A DNA stretch of 64,000 nt from Polaromonas naphthalenivorans CJ2 (lineage in GTDB: Bacteria > Pseudomonadota > Gammaproteobacteria > Burkholderiales > Burkholderiaceae_C): the NCBI RefSeq assembly GCF_000015505.1, contig NC_008758.1:124001-188000 (forward strand). Direction: 5' to 3'. Below the pieces are notes generated by a model. It did not search any database, was not told the origin of the DNA, and saw nothing but the letters and a program-made list of their open reading frames with translations. Both the position numbers and the translations under genes were made by a program. Below are positions 1 through 7,856 of this stretch, in pieces. The number at the start of each line of letters is the position of its first letter. Position 1 is the first letter of the stretch.

Positions 1-288
1 ATCATCCGCGCCCAGATCAAACCCGCGCACCTTGTCGTCGGTATTGCCCCGGGCGGTGAGCATCAAAACGGGTATTTGCCGGGAGGTACGCAGCGCCGAC
101 AGCACGGCAAATCCGTCAATGCCGGGCAGCATGATGTCCAGAATCACCAATCCATGATCGCCATTGACCGCCGCGTGCAAACCGTCCGTTCCGTTGTGGG
201 CAACCTCCACGGCGTAGCCGCTTTCCATCAAGCCCTGGCGCAAATAATCGGCCGCTCTGGGCTCGTCTTCAATTACCAAAATCTTCAA
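1..288 (-). CDS. Response regulator, heavy-metal OmpR/CusR type (N-terminal part, cut by window edge)
   Basis: Only the first 96 codons are in the window. They encode a receiver domain: a start reading LKILVIEDEPRAADYLRQG, the phosphoacceptor region VILDIMLPGIDG (the D after IL is the likely phosphorylated residue), the Thr in LMLTARG and the Lys in DDKVRGFDLGADD. This is the usual start of CusR/CopR/IrlR-like regulators, whose DNA-binding winged helix would lie outside the window. I chose a TTG start at 288 because an AAGGAG ribosome site sits 5 bases upstream and no ATG fits. The gene is divergent from the DUF4148 and CusF genes, with a conserved box between them, so it probably regulates this metal locus. 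The metal sensed is inferred from the neighbours. Confidence 0.85.
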   Translation of the reverse strand, partial: MKILVIEDEPRAADYLRQGLMESGYAVEVAHNGTDGLHAAVNGDHGLVILDIMLPGIDGFAVLSALRTSRQIPVLMLTARGNTDDKVRGFDLGADD

Positions 289-305
289 AATCGCTCCTTG
301 CCTTG

Positions 306-336
306 CATAACGTATTTGTAATCTGCCTGTCAGCCC
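306..336. promoter_or_regulatory. Putative response-regulator box in the divergent promoter region
   Basis: A 20-base stretch (306-325) containing AACGTATTTGTAATCTG, followed closely by GTCAG, recurs exactly at 5115-5134 with the same GTCAG spacing. Each copy lies just upstream of a response-regulator start and about 120 bases before a DUF4148 gene. Conservation while the surrounding bases diverge suggests a binding site, most simply for the divergent regulator. No binding data; inference from repetition and position. Confidence 0.5.
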
Positions 337-442
337 AGTGATGCCGCCCGGCTTCTACATTTAAACCCGTGATGCAGCCAGTTGCATCCAGGCTGCTCCC
401 AGGCTTGGGACAGCCCCATCGATATTAAAGGAGCTTCAAATC

Positions 443-817
443 ATGTCCATTCGTAAAATCATTGTCGCCCTGACCCTTGCGGGTGCTGCCCTTCCAGCCG
501 CTTTTGCCAACAGCGCTGTCACTTCGGTGGGCAATACAAGAGACGCTGATTACCCTGCCAGCACCCTCTACAGCGCCAGCACCAAAACCCGCGCCGAGGT
601 CATGCAAGAGTTGCAAGCTTTCCGCAGTAATCCCGTTACGGCCGATGGCGGCAAGATCGTCAACACCGAGCGAGGCTTTGCTCCTGCCCAGCACAGTTAC
701 GCGTTTGAAGGTGGCGCCCTGGTTCATACCGACAAGTTAGCCCATGACACCGCCAAGCCCAGCTTGGTAATGACAGACGCCGACAAACGCCTGCAGCGTG
801 AACTGTACCGCCGGTAA
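443..817 (+). CDS. DUF4148 family secreted protein, copy 1
   Basis: A 124-residue protein of unknown function. It begins with a clear signal peptide (basic MSIRK, hydrophobic stretch, AAFA cleavage region near residue 22). It then carries the DUF4148 core: TRAEVMQELQAFRSNPV, a GGKIVNTERG segment and a C-terminal KPSLVMTDADKRL. DUF4148 proteins are small periplasmic proteins common in Burkholderiales, often near metal genes. A ribosome site (AAAGGAG) lies 9 bases before the ATG. A closely similar paralogue lies at 5254-5622 behind a duplicated regulatory region, so the two arose by local duplication. Role is unknown; periplasmic location is inferred from the signal peptide. Confidence 0.85.
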   Translation: MSIRKIIVALTLAGAALPAAFANSAVTSVGNTRDADYPASTLYSASTKTRAEVMQELQAFRSNPVTADGGKIVNTERGFAPAQHSYAFEGGALVHTDKLAHDTAKPSLVMTDADKRLQRELYRR

Positions 818-857
818 ACATCGCACATCTTATTGACACAGCACACGCAGGGAATTT

Positions 858-1208
858 ATGAACGCAAAATTTAATGCATTGCTGGTCGCCGCAACCTTGT
901 TGGCCGGGAGTTCCGGGTTGGCAATGGCGGCTTCCAACGCGCAAAATGCGTCCTTGAGCACCACTGCAGCGCCTGGCGCTTCAGCCAAGTTGACGCTTGG
1001 AGAAGTGCGCAAGATTGACACCGAGCAGGGCAAGCTCACCATCAAGCATGAGGCTATCGAAAACCTTCAAATGCCTGGCATGACCATGGTGTTTAAGGCG
1101 GCCGACCCTGCGATGCTTCAAAAGCTGCAGGTAGGCGACAAGATCGAGTTTGCGGCAGAAAAGGCCAATGGCGCCATGGTGGTGACGACTGTTCAGGTGG
1201 TCAAGTAA
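858..1208 (+). CDS. CusF-like periplasmic copper-binding protein
   Basis: A 116-residue exported protein with a signal peptide ending near AMAA (residue 25) and a CusF/CopK-type beta-barrel domain from about residue 45 to the end. CusF chaperones Cu(I)/Ag(I) in the periplasm and passes it to a CusCBA efflux pump. The ligand positions line up as His64, then Met72, Met75 and Met77 (KHEAIENLQMPGMTM). E. coli CusF has a tryptophan at the position of Met72, so this protein has a third methionine instead of the cation-pi Trp, as in other MPxMTM relatives. It lies between DUF4148 and a copper-storage-type protein, all on the same strand, suggesting co-regulation. Substrate copper/silver is inferred from family and context. 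Confidence 0.85.
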   Translation: MNAKFNALLVAATLLAGSSGLAMAASNAQNASLSTTAAPGASAKLTLGEVRKIDTEQGKLTIKHEAIENLQMPGMTMVFKAADPAMLQKLQVGDKIEFAAEKANGAMVVTTVQVVK

Positions 1209-1394
1209 CCCTTGCTCGGCAATTCAAGTTAAATACCAAAGCTGCTGAAAAAAGCAGTCAGCTTACACCACCCAACGATCATCCTTTACAAACGAAATCC
1301 AGTATTGAACCAACAGTGAAAAACTGCTTGGTTTTTACCGCTGGCCTGAAAAATCAGGCTTGTTTTTATGTGAAATTAACATGGGAGTGCCGAA

Positions 1395-1739
1395 ATGAGC
1401 CACGAAACATTCAAGGCGTGTATCGAAGCTTGCAACGCTTGCGTTATCGCTTGCAACCATTGCGCGGCTTCCTGCCTGCAGGAGCCAGACGTCAAAATGA
1501 TGGCGCGTTGCATTGCGCTGGACATGGATTGCGCGCAAATCTGCGCGCTGGCGGCGGCGGCCATGGCGCGCGACAGCGAACACGCCAAAGCCATTTGCAT
1601 TCTTTGTGCAGACATTTGTGAGGCATGCGGTGCTCAGTGTGCAAAGCATGCCGGGCATGGCATGGCGCATTGCCAGGCGTGTGCTGAGGCGTGTAATGCG
1701 TGTGCTAAAGAGTGCCGTCAGATGGTAAGCATGGCTTGA
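1395..1739 (+). CDS. Four-helix-bundle copper storage protein, Csp-like (Cys-rich)
   Basis: A 114-residue protein with 19 cysteines, mostly in CxxC or CxxxC spacing along predicted helices (Cys 9, 13, 16, 20, 23, 27, 39, 46, 50, 68, 71, 75, 78, 82, 93, 96, 100, 103, 107). This is the pattern of Csp proteins (formerly DUF326), four-helix bundles that fill their core with Cu(I)-thiolates; Csp3 has 18 Cys. No signal peptide is visible, so it should be cytosolic (Csp3-like) rather than exported (Csp1-like). The ATG at 1395 is preceded by a GGGAG ribosome site. The CusF-like gene upstream and methionine-rich DUF305 protein downstream support a copper-buffering role. Confidence 0.9.
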   Translation: MSHETFKACIEACNACVIACNHCAASCLQEPDVKMMARCIALDMDCAQICALAAAAMARDSEHAKAICILCADICEACGAQCAKHAGHGMAHCQACAEACNACAKECRQMVSMA

Positions 1740-1772
1740 TTTTTTGATTAATCCTCACGAAAGTAGCTCAAC

Positions 1773-2216
1773 ATGACCTTAAGATTCAATTCCCTCAAAA
1801 CATTTCCCATTGCTGTAATTGCATTGAGCGCGGCGCTGCTGCAGCCCATGGTGCATGCCCAGTCGCCTGCCAGTTCTGGCCAAGGGTCAATGCAGGGAGG
1901 TAAAGGCCACGCATCGTCCATGTCCGGCGCAGGAATGGACATGAAAGGCATGGACATGAAAGGGATGATGAAAGACAACAACGACAAAATGTCCTCCATG
2001 CAGATGACTGGCAACGCCGATGTGGATTTCGCCATGATGATGCGCATCCACCATTTAGGCGCCATTGACATGGCTCAGGCCGAGCTGAAAGATGGCAAAG
2101 CACCTGAAATGCGAAAAATGGCCCAAAACATCATTGCCGCGCAGAAAAAAGAAATTGCCCAACTGGACAAATTCCTGGCGAAGAATGGCCATCCCGTTGA
2201 CAAAATGAGCAAGTAG
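1773..2216 (+). CDS. DUF305 family exported protein, Met-rich
   Basis: A 147-residue protein with a signal peptide (cleavage near VHAQ, residue 30). A low-complexity methionine/glycine linker follows (repeats such as MDMKGMDMKGMM, residues about 50-72), then a DUF305 domain with the signature MMMRIHHLGAIDMAQAEL and NIIAAQKKEIAQL. DUF305 proteins are helical, often secreted, and repeatedly found in copper-resistance loci; the paired histidines and methionines suggest metal binding, but the biochemical role is not established. It sits 33 bases after the Csp-like gene and is probably in the same transcript. Confidence 0.85.
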   Translation: MTLRFNSLKTFPIAVIALSAALLQPMVHAQSPASSGQGSMQGGKGHASSMSGAGMDMKGMDMKGMMKDNNDKMSSMQMTGNADVDFAMMMRIHHLGAIDMAQAELKDGKAPEMRKMAQNIIAAQKKEIAQLDKFLAKNGHPVDKMSK

Positions 2217-2327
2217 CAAAGCAACTGCTCTTACGGCGCTGTCACGCGAGCAAAGGCATTGCTGAGACCAGGCACTTGATCGGCACTCAAATAAGGCCAG
2301 GTTTCTTGCCATTTTTCGAAAACAAAA

Positions 2328-3275
2328 TTGACCATGCATCGATCGACAGCACAGGCTGACTTATGGGACGTGATCGTAGTGGGGGCCGGCCCTGCGGGCT
2401 TGAATGCTGCGCTGGTGCTGGGCAGATGCCGCAGAAGCGTCCTCGTGTTCGATGATGCCAAGCCGCGCAATGCGGTGTCGCATGCCATGCATGGATTCTT
2501 AAGTCGCGATGGAATTGCGCCAGAGCAGTTGCGCTCTATTGCTCGCGAGCAAATGGCTGCCTATCCGTCGGTGAGCATTGAAGATGTCCGTGTGATCGAT
2601 GCAATTCGCACCGACGCAGGGTTTACGGTAACGACAAGCGATGGCCGTACCTTTCAAGCTCGCAAGCTCCTGTTGGCCACGGGTGTGGTTGATGAGTTGC
2701 CACCGCAACCAGGCTTTCGCGAGCTGTATGGAACGGGGGTGTTCCTCTGCCCGTATTGCGACGGTTGGGAAATGCGCGACCAAGCGTTGGCGGTTTACGG
2801 CCGTGGCGATGACAAGGGCGGCGGGCTGGCCCTGGAGATGACGCTGTGGAGCGCAGATACGGTCTTGTGCACCGACGGCCCCTCGCAACTGACCGATGCG
2901 GGCCGCCAGCGTCTGGGCCGCAATGGCGTCGCATTGCGGGAAGAAAAAATCGTCTGTTTGGAAATCCAAAGCAATGAGCCCTACCGCGCCGCGTTCGACA
3001 TCGTCTTTGAATCGGGGCCGCGCCTGCGCCGCGCTGGTATCTTTTTCAACACTGGCCGGCACCAGTCGATTGACCTGGCAAGGCGCTTGGGTTGCGACAC
3101 CTATGCAACCGAGGGCTGCACGGTGGACAACAAGCAGCAAATGAGCCATGTACCGGGTCTGTATATCGCGGGCGATGCTTCTTGCGATGTGCTTCAGGCT
3201 ATCGTTGCAGCGGCCGAGGGCGCAGCAGCGGCTATCGGGATCAACACCGCGCTGCTGCATGAGGATCTGGCGTGA
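2328..3275 (+). CDS. Thioredoxin-reductase-like FAD/NAD(P)-dependent oxidoreductase
   Basis: A 315-residue two-dinucleotide-domain flavoprotein. The FAD-binding GAGPAG motif is at residues 19-24, a redox CPYC pair at residues 141-144, and the C-terminal FAD segment GLYIAGDAS near residue 282. The fold matches thioredoxin reductase-like enzymes, which move electrons from NAD(P)H through FAD to a cysteine pair. The partner is unknown; no thioredoxin gene is adjacent. The CPYC sits in a DGWE context typical of the GliT/HcaD-like group rather than classical TrxB (usually CATC). ATG at 2328 and a second ATG at 2334 are both possible starts. Placement after copper genes suggests thiol redox repair during metal stress (inference). 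Confidence 0.8.
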   Translation: MTMHRSTAQADLWDVIVVGAGPAGLNAALVLGRCRRSVLVFDDAKPRNAVSHAMHGFLSRDGIAPEQLRSIAREQMAAYPSVSIEDVRVIDAIRTDAGFTVTTSDGRTFQARKLLLATGVVDELPPQPGFRELYGTGVFLCPYCDGWEMRDQALAVYGRGDDKGGGLALEMTLWSADTVLCTDGPSQLTDAGRQRLGRNGVALREEKIVCLEIQSNEPYRAAFDIVFESGPRLRRAGIFFNTGRHQSIDLARRLGCDTYATEGCTVDNKQQMSHVPGLYIAGDASCDVLQAIVAAAEGAAAAIGINTALLHEDLA

Positions 3276-3624
3276 CGTTACTAGCAGACGCAGGCTCCGC
3301 TGAGCATACGGCGCTTGCGGTGGGTCCTTCGTACAGGAACCGCCGAGATTTTGGCTGCTTCGTGCCAACCTTGTAGGTCATTAGTTGATTCCACTCTCAT
3401 GGAGAACACGACGCCAATGCTCATTGGCGCCAGGCCCTGCAGCCGCTAGGTAGCGTCTAAAAATTAATTCCTGTTATGACAACACCATGCATGTCCATTA
3501 CGTGGATCTCAAGAGAGTTGTATATTACGAAATGGGTGCAACCGGATTTTGCCGCAGCCGGGCTGGTACTTGCTAGGCCAAACCGGCAACATGCGCTGAC
3601 AATTTACCCGCTTTGCAAACGACG
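3276..3624. other. Intergenic region, no gene recognised
   Basis: I see no supported coding sequence, RNA gene or clear terminator in these 349 bases. Small open frames here have no protein-like composition. The segment separates the copper genes from the opposite-strand nuclease-like gene and could contain the boundary of an insertion. Confidence 0.5.
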
Positions 3625-4887
3625 TCACAACAACTGGGATATTTCCAGCACTGGCTTGAGGCTTGAGCCGAAACGGCCGATTGCCTCTCGGTGCTCTTTG
3701 AGTTGGCTGTAGGACAAATAGCGTATACCCAACTCCGACACCCTGGAAAACGCGGGACGCTTGAGTTGATGTGCCACTTCCTCGCGCCGATTGTCTGGCG
3801 CCACAAGAAACAAGGTGCTTGCAGCGCCCACTTGCGTACCCAGGGCAAGGTCCAGCATCCGTACGATGCCAGAATAGATGGACGTTGAGTGCTCCACCTC
3901 GAACGCTGCTGCGACCTGAGCGCTGTCGCGTATCAGCCAGACCACGTCAATCAGGCGGACAGAATCCAGACCCTGCGCTGTGGCGTCTGGCCAGCGCTGT
4001 AGGCATCCGTCAGCGAGAAACCCATTGGCATACGCTCGGCTCCGGTCGTTAGAAGCGATCCAGACGTCAAAACCGAGCGACATACCCATATCGCGTAACC
4101 ATCCTTGAATCTGGGTGTGCGTCGCATCGCTCTCGTTGGCCAGCAACCATTGCTTTTGAGCAGCGGCTGACTCTTCGCGTATGCGTTGCAAGTCCGTTTC
4201 CCACAAAGCGACTACTGCAGGCTCTTGCAGGCGGGGTGGTGCGGCGTAGCGGCCGCTTCCGACATCGAACATCAGGCCGGCAATGGCGCCCAGGTCATTT
4301 GAGAGCTTATGGCGGTGTTGCTCGTTGAGTCTGATCAGTCCTTCACGCATGGTGAGGTAGTGGTCCCAGCGTCCCAGTTTGACATTACTCCCGGTGACAG
4401 CGTTGAATCCGTTGACGATGGCCGTGTTGAAAGGACACACCAACGTCGGGTGAATGAAGTAAAGCAAGTTGGCTACGGCCGGGCCCAAACCTTTGATCTT
4501 GAGCGCATCGATCTTTCGAATTGCTTCAATTACTGCTTGCGCGGTATCACAGCAGTCGCAGGCATTAAGCAACCTGGCAAAAGCGCGTTGGTTCCCGGCA
4601 TTTTCATAAATATCGGGTATGCGCAGTTTGGGTTTCCACAAAAAAGCATGGTCTGCGCCTTTGAAAATCTGACGTTGCTCGGCTACTGATCCCACTACGG
4701 TCTGCAGAGTGGAGCCGCGGTAGACGTTACCGAAAGTGCCCGCATCAATATCGCGCACCACTTGGCCAATACCGCGGCGAATGGAACGAAAGTTCTTGAG
4801 TCGCTCAGCCCAGAGAAACCAGGTGTTAAACGTACTGCGTGGGTCGGCTTTCCAGTGATCGATCAGCAAGGCAATGGTATTGGACAT
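3625..4887 (-). CDS. Putative nuclease: HhH/glycosylase-like N-terminal part and possible PD-(D/E)xK C-terminal domain
   Basis: A 420-residue protein I cannot place in a named family. Around residues 130-142 it has a helix-hairpin-helix-like GLGPAVANLLYF followed by HPTLVCPFNT, reminiscent of the DNA-glycosylase fold. In the C-terminal third, RLIDVVWLI (about 310) is followed some 15 residues later by AAFEVEHSTSIYSGIVRM (about 326-343), then a strand LFLVAPDNR. An Asp followed by ExE with this spacing is typical of restriction-endonuclease-like nuclease cores. No methyltransferase lies nearby. The gene runs opposite to the metal genes and lies between the two copies of the duplicated regulator/DUF4148 head, so it may be an insertion. 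A defence role is inference. Confidence 0.6.
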   Translation of the reverse strand: MSNTIALLIDHWKADPRSTFNTWFLWAERLKNFRSIRRGIGQVVRDIDAGTFGNVYRGSTLQTVVGSVAEQRQIFKGADHAFLWKPKLRIPDIYENAGNQRAFARLLNACDCCDTAQAVIEAIRKIDALKIKGLGPAVANLLYFIHPTLVCPFNTAIVNGFNAVTGSNVKLGRWDHYLTMREGLIRLNEQHRHKLSNDLGAIAGLMFDVGSGRYAAPPRLQEPAVVALWETDLQRIREESAAAQKQWLLANESDATHTQIQGWLRDMGMSLGFDVWIASNDRSRAYANGFLADGCLQRWPDATAQGLDSVRLIDVVWLIRDSAQVAAAFEVEHSTSIYSGIVRMLDLALGTQVGAASTLFLVAPDNRREEVAHQLKRPAFSRVSELGIRYLSYSQLKEHREAIGRFGSSLKPVLEISQLL

Positions 4888-5009
4888 CGGGTTTTCATAA
4901 AGTCAGCTGGCCTGACTGTATCTGATTCCCCCTGTAAACAGCTCTACCGATTTTTGAATCGATTAGGCGCTGTTCGGAACAGTTGCCCGTTTTTCCCCCG
5001 AGTCTCAAG

Positions 5010-5096
5010 ATGGCATGGTCAGCCGCTTACTTCCATCAAGCTCTAACGCAAACAATCTGCCGTCCTTAACTCGTCCTTTATCACCAAAATTTTCAA
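5010..5096 (-). pseudogene. Remnant of a response-regulator gene start (duplicate of the gene at 1-288)
   Basis: Reading the minus strand from a TTG at 5096 gives LKILVIKDELRTADCLR, clearly the same start as the intact regulator (LKILVIEDEPRAADYLR). A stop codon then interrupts, and homology continues with LME before fading by about 5010. The strong AAGGAG ribosome site of the intact copy is lost. It is a decayed piece left by duplication of the regulator/DUF4148 head region. Confidence 0.75.
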
Positions 5097-5114
5097 AATG
5101 GATTTCTCGTCAAA

Positions 5115-5144
5115 CATAACGTATTTGTAATCTGTTCGTCAGCA
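5115..5144. promoter_or_regulatory. Second copy of the putative response-regulator box
   Basis: Bases 5115-5134 match 306-325 exactly, and GTCAG follows at the same distance. The adjacent regulator is a remnant, so if this box is active it must be served in trans by the intact regulator at the window start. It lies about 120 bases before the second DUF4148 gene and may also drive the efflux operon. Confidence 0.5.
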
Positions 5145-5253
5145 TGGCGCGGCCGTCCAACCTCTACATTGAGAACCGTGATGCAGAGGTTGCATCGAAG
5201 CCGTTTCAAAGGCTGGAACGACAGACTAAAAACGGTAGTGTAGGAGTTAGCCC

Positions 5254-5622
5254 ATGTTGTTTCGTAAAACCTTATTTGCCCTGGCCCTTGCTGGCATTGT
5301 CATTCCTCCCGCATTCGCCAACAGCGACAGTGGTTGGGCCGGTAACGAGCGGGGAGTTGGGATCCAAGCTGGCAGCAACATAAGTCCGAAAAGTCGTGCT
5401 GATGTACAAAAAGAGCTGGAAGCCTTTCGCAAAAATCCGTTTACTGCTGACGGTACCAAAATCGTTAATACCGAGATAGGAATAATCAGTCCCCGGCACA
5501 GTTATGGGTTTCAAGGTGGCAAGTACGCCCATACGGACAATATCGCCCACACCACGCCAAAACCAAGCGTTGTTATGACAGACAGCGATAGAAAACTCTA
5601 CCCAGAGTTGTACTCCCGTTAG
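5254..5622 (+). CDS. DUF4148 family secreted protein, copy 2
   Basis: A 122-residue paralogue of the protein at 443-817. It has a signal peptide (MLFRKTLFALALAG, cleavage near AFA at residue 22), SRADVQKELEAFRKNPFTADG, KIVNTEIG, a histidine-containing RHSYGFQGG and a C-terminal PSVVMTDSDRKLYPELY. A GGAG ribosome site precedes the ATG. The two copies share the same layout and the same upstream box but have clearly diverged, so the duplication is not recent. Function unknown. Confidence 0.85.
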   Translation: MLFRKTLFALALAGIVIPPAFANSDSGWAGNERGVGIQAGSNISPKSRADVQKELEAFRKNPFTADGTKIVNTEIGIISPRHSYGFQGGKYAHTDNIAHTTPKPSVVMTDSDRKLYPELYSR

Positions 5623-5930
5623 ATATCACGCCGACAAGCGATTTTCATATTCATGCTGTAGCAGCGATTTTCGGCCTGGTGCATTGCCAACTGTCAGTGC
5701 GTCGTCCGACACGTACGCCTGAGATTAGCTGAGAGTTTTATTTCTATTTTTTTCTTTACCGCTTGCGCATAAACACTTTAATTGGACGGGGCTTTCGGAG
5801 AGGCGAAGCTGACGTTTTCTATGTTTTTCGTGCTTTTGTAACCCTTTTGAAATGACATGCATGAACACTCGACGATCTGTGGGGATCCCGCTTGGATTAT
5901 TTGCGCATTTCTTTACCCATGGAAAATCGG
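5623..5930. other. Intergenic region before the efflux operon
   Basis: About 300 bases with no recognisable gene. It contains an AT-rich stretch (around 5735-5775) that could hold the efflux-operon promoter, but I cannot assign -35/-10 elements with confidence and see no second copy of the regulator box. Confidence 0.4.
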
Positions 5931-7268
5931 ATGTCCAGAAGAATTAGAAAAAATTGCTGGCCTTGCATTTTGCTGGTGCTGGCCACAAGCAGCGCCTGGT
6001 CGCAGCAAGCGTCACCCGGGTCACTTGGAGAAATTTCAAAGTCCGATTTGTCGCTGGCTGCCGCCTCCTTTCCTGGAAGTATCAGTCTTCCAACAACGCT
6101 AAAACAGGTTTTTGACGCCGCATGGCTGCGTCAACCCGAAGCGCAGTCCAAGGAGGCTCGCCAGCAAGCCGCCAGTGCCCGCAGGCTGGTAGCGGACAGT
6201 TGGACGGCTGAGCCTGCAGCCCTGGAATTGTCAACCAAGAGCGATCGATTGAATAACAACCAGGGCAGCCGCGAGCTTGAGGCCGGCTTGGCTATTCCGC
6301 TATGGCTACCAGGCGAGCGAGCGCGTTCCGTCAACCTGGCCGATGCGGAGATGCGTGTGGCAGCGAGCCGGGTCATGGCGGCTCAGTTGCGCACGGCGGC
6401 AAGCGTGCGGGAGTCGTATTGGCTATGGCAACGTGCCCGGATCGAGCAAGATCTTTCCCGGGAACGGCTAATTAATGCACAGCAGTTCGCTGCTGACGTC
6501 GCCAGGCGTGTCAAAGCCGGCGACCTGGCGAGGGCCGATCAACACCAGGCCGATGGGGCGGTGGCAACTGCCGAGGCAGGACTTGCCGAAGCAATCAGCG
6601 CGCTGGCTGGCGCATCACATGAGCTGCGGGCACTGAGCGGTATCCCACCAGGACCGAACGCCCTTCCCGCGCTCGACGCGCAGGCTGTGACCGAGCCTGT
6701 CCCGGAGGTACCTGCTGATTTCGCAATTCTGAATGCCGGCCACCCGGCGGTTGTAGAACTGTTGGATCGGGCGAACGTCGCGCGCCGCACAATCGAACTG
6801 ACCGGTGTGCAAACGCGCGCGAACCCAGAGTTGATGCTGGCGACGACCAGAGGTCGGGGGTTCTCCGGCGAGCCTTATCAGCAAACCATCACGCTGGGCA
6901 TTCGCATCCCTTTTGGAGCAGACAGTCGCAATCGAGCCAAGCAGGCAGCAGCACAAGCCGACGGTATTGAAGCCGAGGCACAGCTTGATCTCGAGCGGGG
7001 GCGGCTGGTGTCTGAACTCGACGCGGCCCGCGTTCGCCTCGAATCCGCCCAAACGCAGGTGAATGCTGCAAGCAAGCGTTCTCAACTCGCCCGTGAGTCA
7101 CGCAGCTTTTTCCAAAAATCATTTCGCATGGGTGAAACCGACCTGCCGACACGATTGCGCGTTGATCTTGAAGCTTCCGATGCCGAACGACAGGCCGGAC
7201 GGAGCCGCATCGATCTCGCTGCAGCAGTCTCAGCCTTGCGCCAAGCCCTGGGACTGCTTCCTGAATAA
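5931..7268 (+). CDS. TolC/CzcC-type outer-membrane factor of an RND metal efflux system
   Basis: A 445-residue outer-membrane efflux protein (OEP family) forming the trimeric exit duct for the adaptor and pump encoded just downstream. After a signal peptide (MSRRIRKN, hydrophobic LLVLATSSAWS, then QQ) come two OEP repeats rich in alanine, glutamine and arginine, as expected for long periplasmic helices. Examples are WLRQPEAQSKEARQQAASA in the first and an NPELMLATTRGRGF strand turn in the second. I chose ATG 5931 because it gives a clean short signal peptide. ATG 5919 and a TTG at 5892, with a GGGGA upstream, are possible earlier starts. It is the first gene of a five-gene run to 12557. Confidence 0.85.
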   Translation: MSRRIRKNCWPCILLVLATSSAWSQQASPGSLGEISKSDLSLAAASFPGSISLPTTLKQVFDAAWLRQPEAQSKEARQQAASARRLVADSWTAEPAALELSTKSDRLNNNQGSRELEAGLAIPLWLPGERARSVNLADAEMRVAASRVMAAQLRTAASVRESYWLWQRARIEQDLSRERLINAQQFAADVARRVKAGDLARADQHQADGAVATAEAGLAEAISALAGASHELRALSGIPPGPNALPALDAQAVTEPVPEVPADFAILNAGHPAVVELLDRANVARRTIELTGVQTRANPELMLATTRGRGFSGEPYQQTITLGIRIPFGADSRNRAKQAAAQADGIEAEAQLDLERGRLVSELDAARVRLESAQTQVNAASKRSQLARESRSFFQKSFRMGETDLPTRLRVDLEASDAERQAGRSRIDLAAAVSALRQALGLLPE

Positions 7269-7295
7269 CGCCCAAAACTAAATAAAAAACAAATC

Positions 7296-7856
7296 ATGAT
7301 TATTTGGAAAAAACTGAACGTTTGCTTCCTGGCAACGTTCATTGCTGCAACATCGTTCACGGCATTGGCAGATGCAGGTCACGATGACGGTGCGGCGCCC
7401 ATTGCTGCTACTGGCTCAGCCCAGCCACGATTCACCGCCGTGTCCGAGACCTTTGAATTGGTCGGCGTACTCAACGGCAAATTGCTTACCCTTTATCTGG
7501 ACCGCGCTGATGACAACAGTCCGGTCAAGGACGCCAAGCTCGAGATTGAATTGGCAGATATAAAGCTGGACGTCAAGCCTCGTGGCGTGGGCGAGTTTGA
7601 AACGACGCTTGCGCAAGAACTCAAGCCGGGTGTGACTGCCATAGCGGCGACCGTGATCGCGGGTCAGGAGACAGATCTGCTTGCCGGTGAACTGGACATC
7701 CGCGAAGGCGCTCATGCGGATGCTTCAGCGCGCAGTCTGCCATGGAAGAAGTACGGCATCTGGACTGTTGCCGGACTGCTCGCGCTGGCGCTGCTTGTCG
7801 GGGGCCTGCGACGCTTTCGCACGAATCGAATCAACCGGGCCGGGAGTACAGCATGA
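7296..7856 (+). CDS. Periplasmic protein with C-terminal membrane anchor, between efflux genes
   Basis: A 186-residue protein with an N-terminal signal peptide (cleavage near ALA, residue 25), a beta-rich periplasmic part (FELVGVLNGKLLTLYLDR to about residue 140) and one C-terminal transmembrane segment (GIWTVAGLLALALLVGGL) followed by a basic tail. Genes of this type are often found between the outer-membrane factor and the adaptor in betaproteobacterial Czc/Cus-like operons; their function is not established. Its stop overlaps the start of the adaptor gene (ATGA at 7853-7856), so the two are translationally coupled. Confidence 0.75.
   Translation: MIIWKKLNVCFLATFIAATSFTALADAGHDDGAAPIAATGSAQPRFTAVSETFELVGVLNGKLLTLYLDRADDNSPVKDAKLEIELADIKLDVKPRGVGEFETTLAQELKPGVTAIAATVIAGQETDLLAGELDIREGAHADASARSLPWKKYGIWTVAGLLALALLVGGLRRFRTNRINRAGSTA

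Noticed and set aside
7742..7852. Longer N-terminus for the RND adaptor
   Set aside because: It would overlap the preceding gene by 115 bases and hide the signal peptide; the ATG at 7853 gives an ATGA junction.
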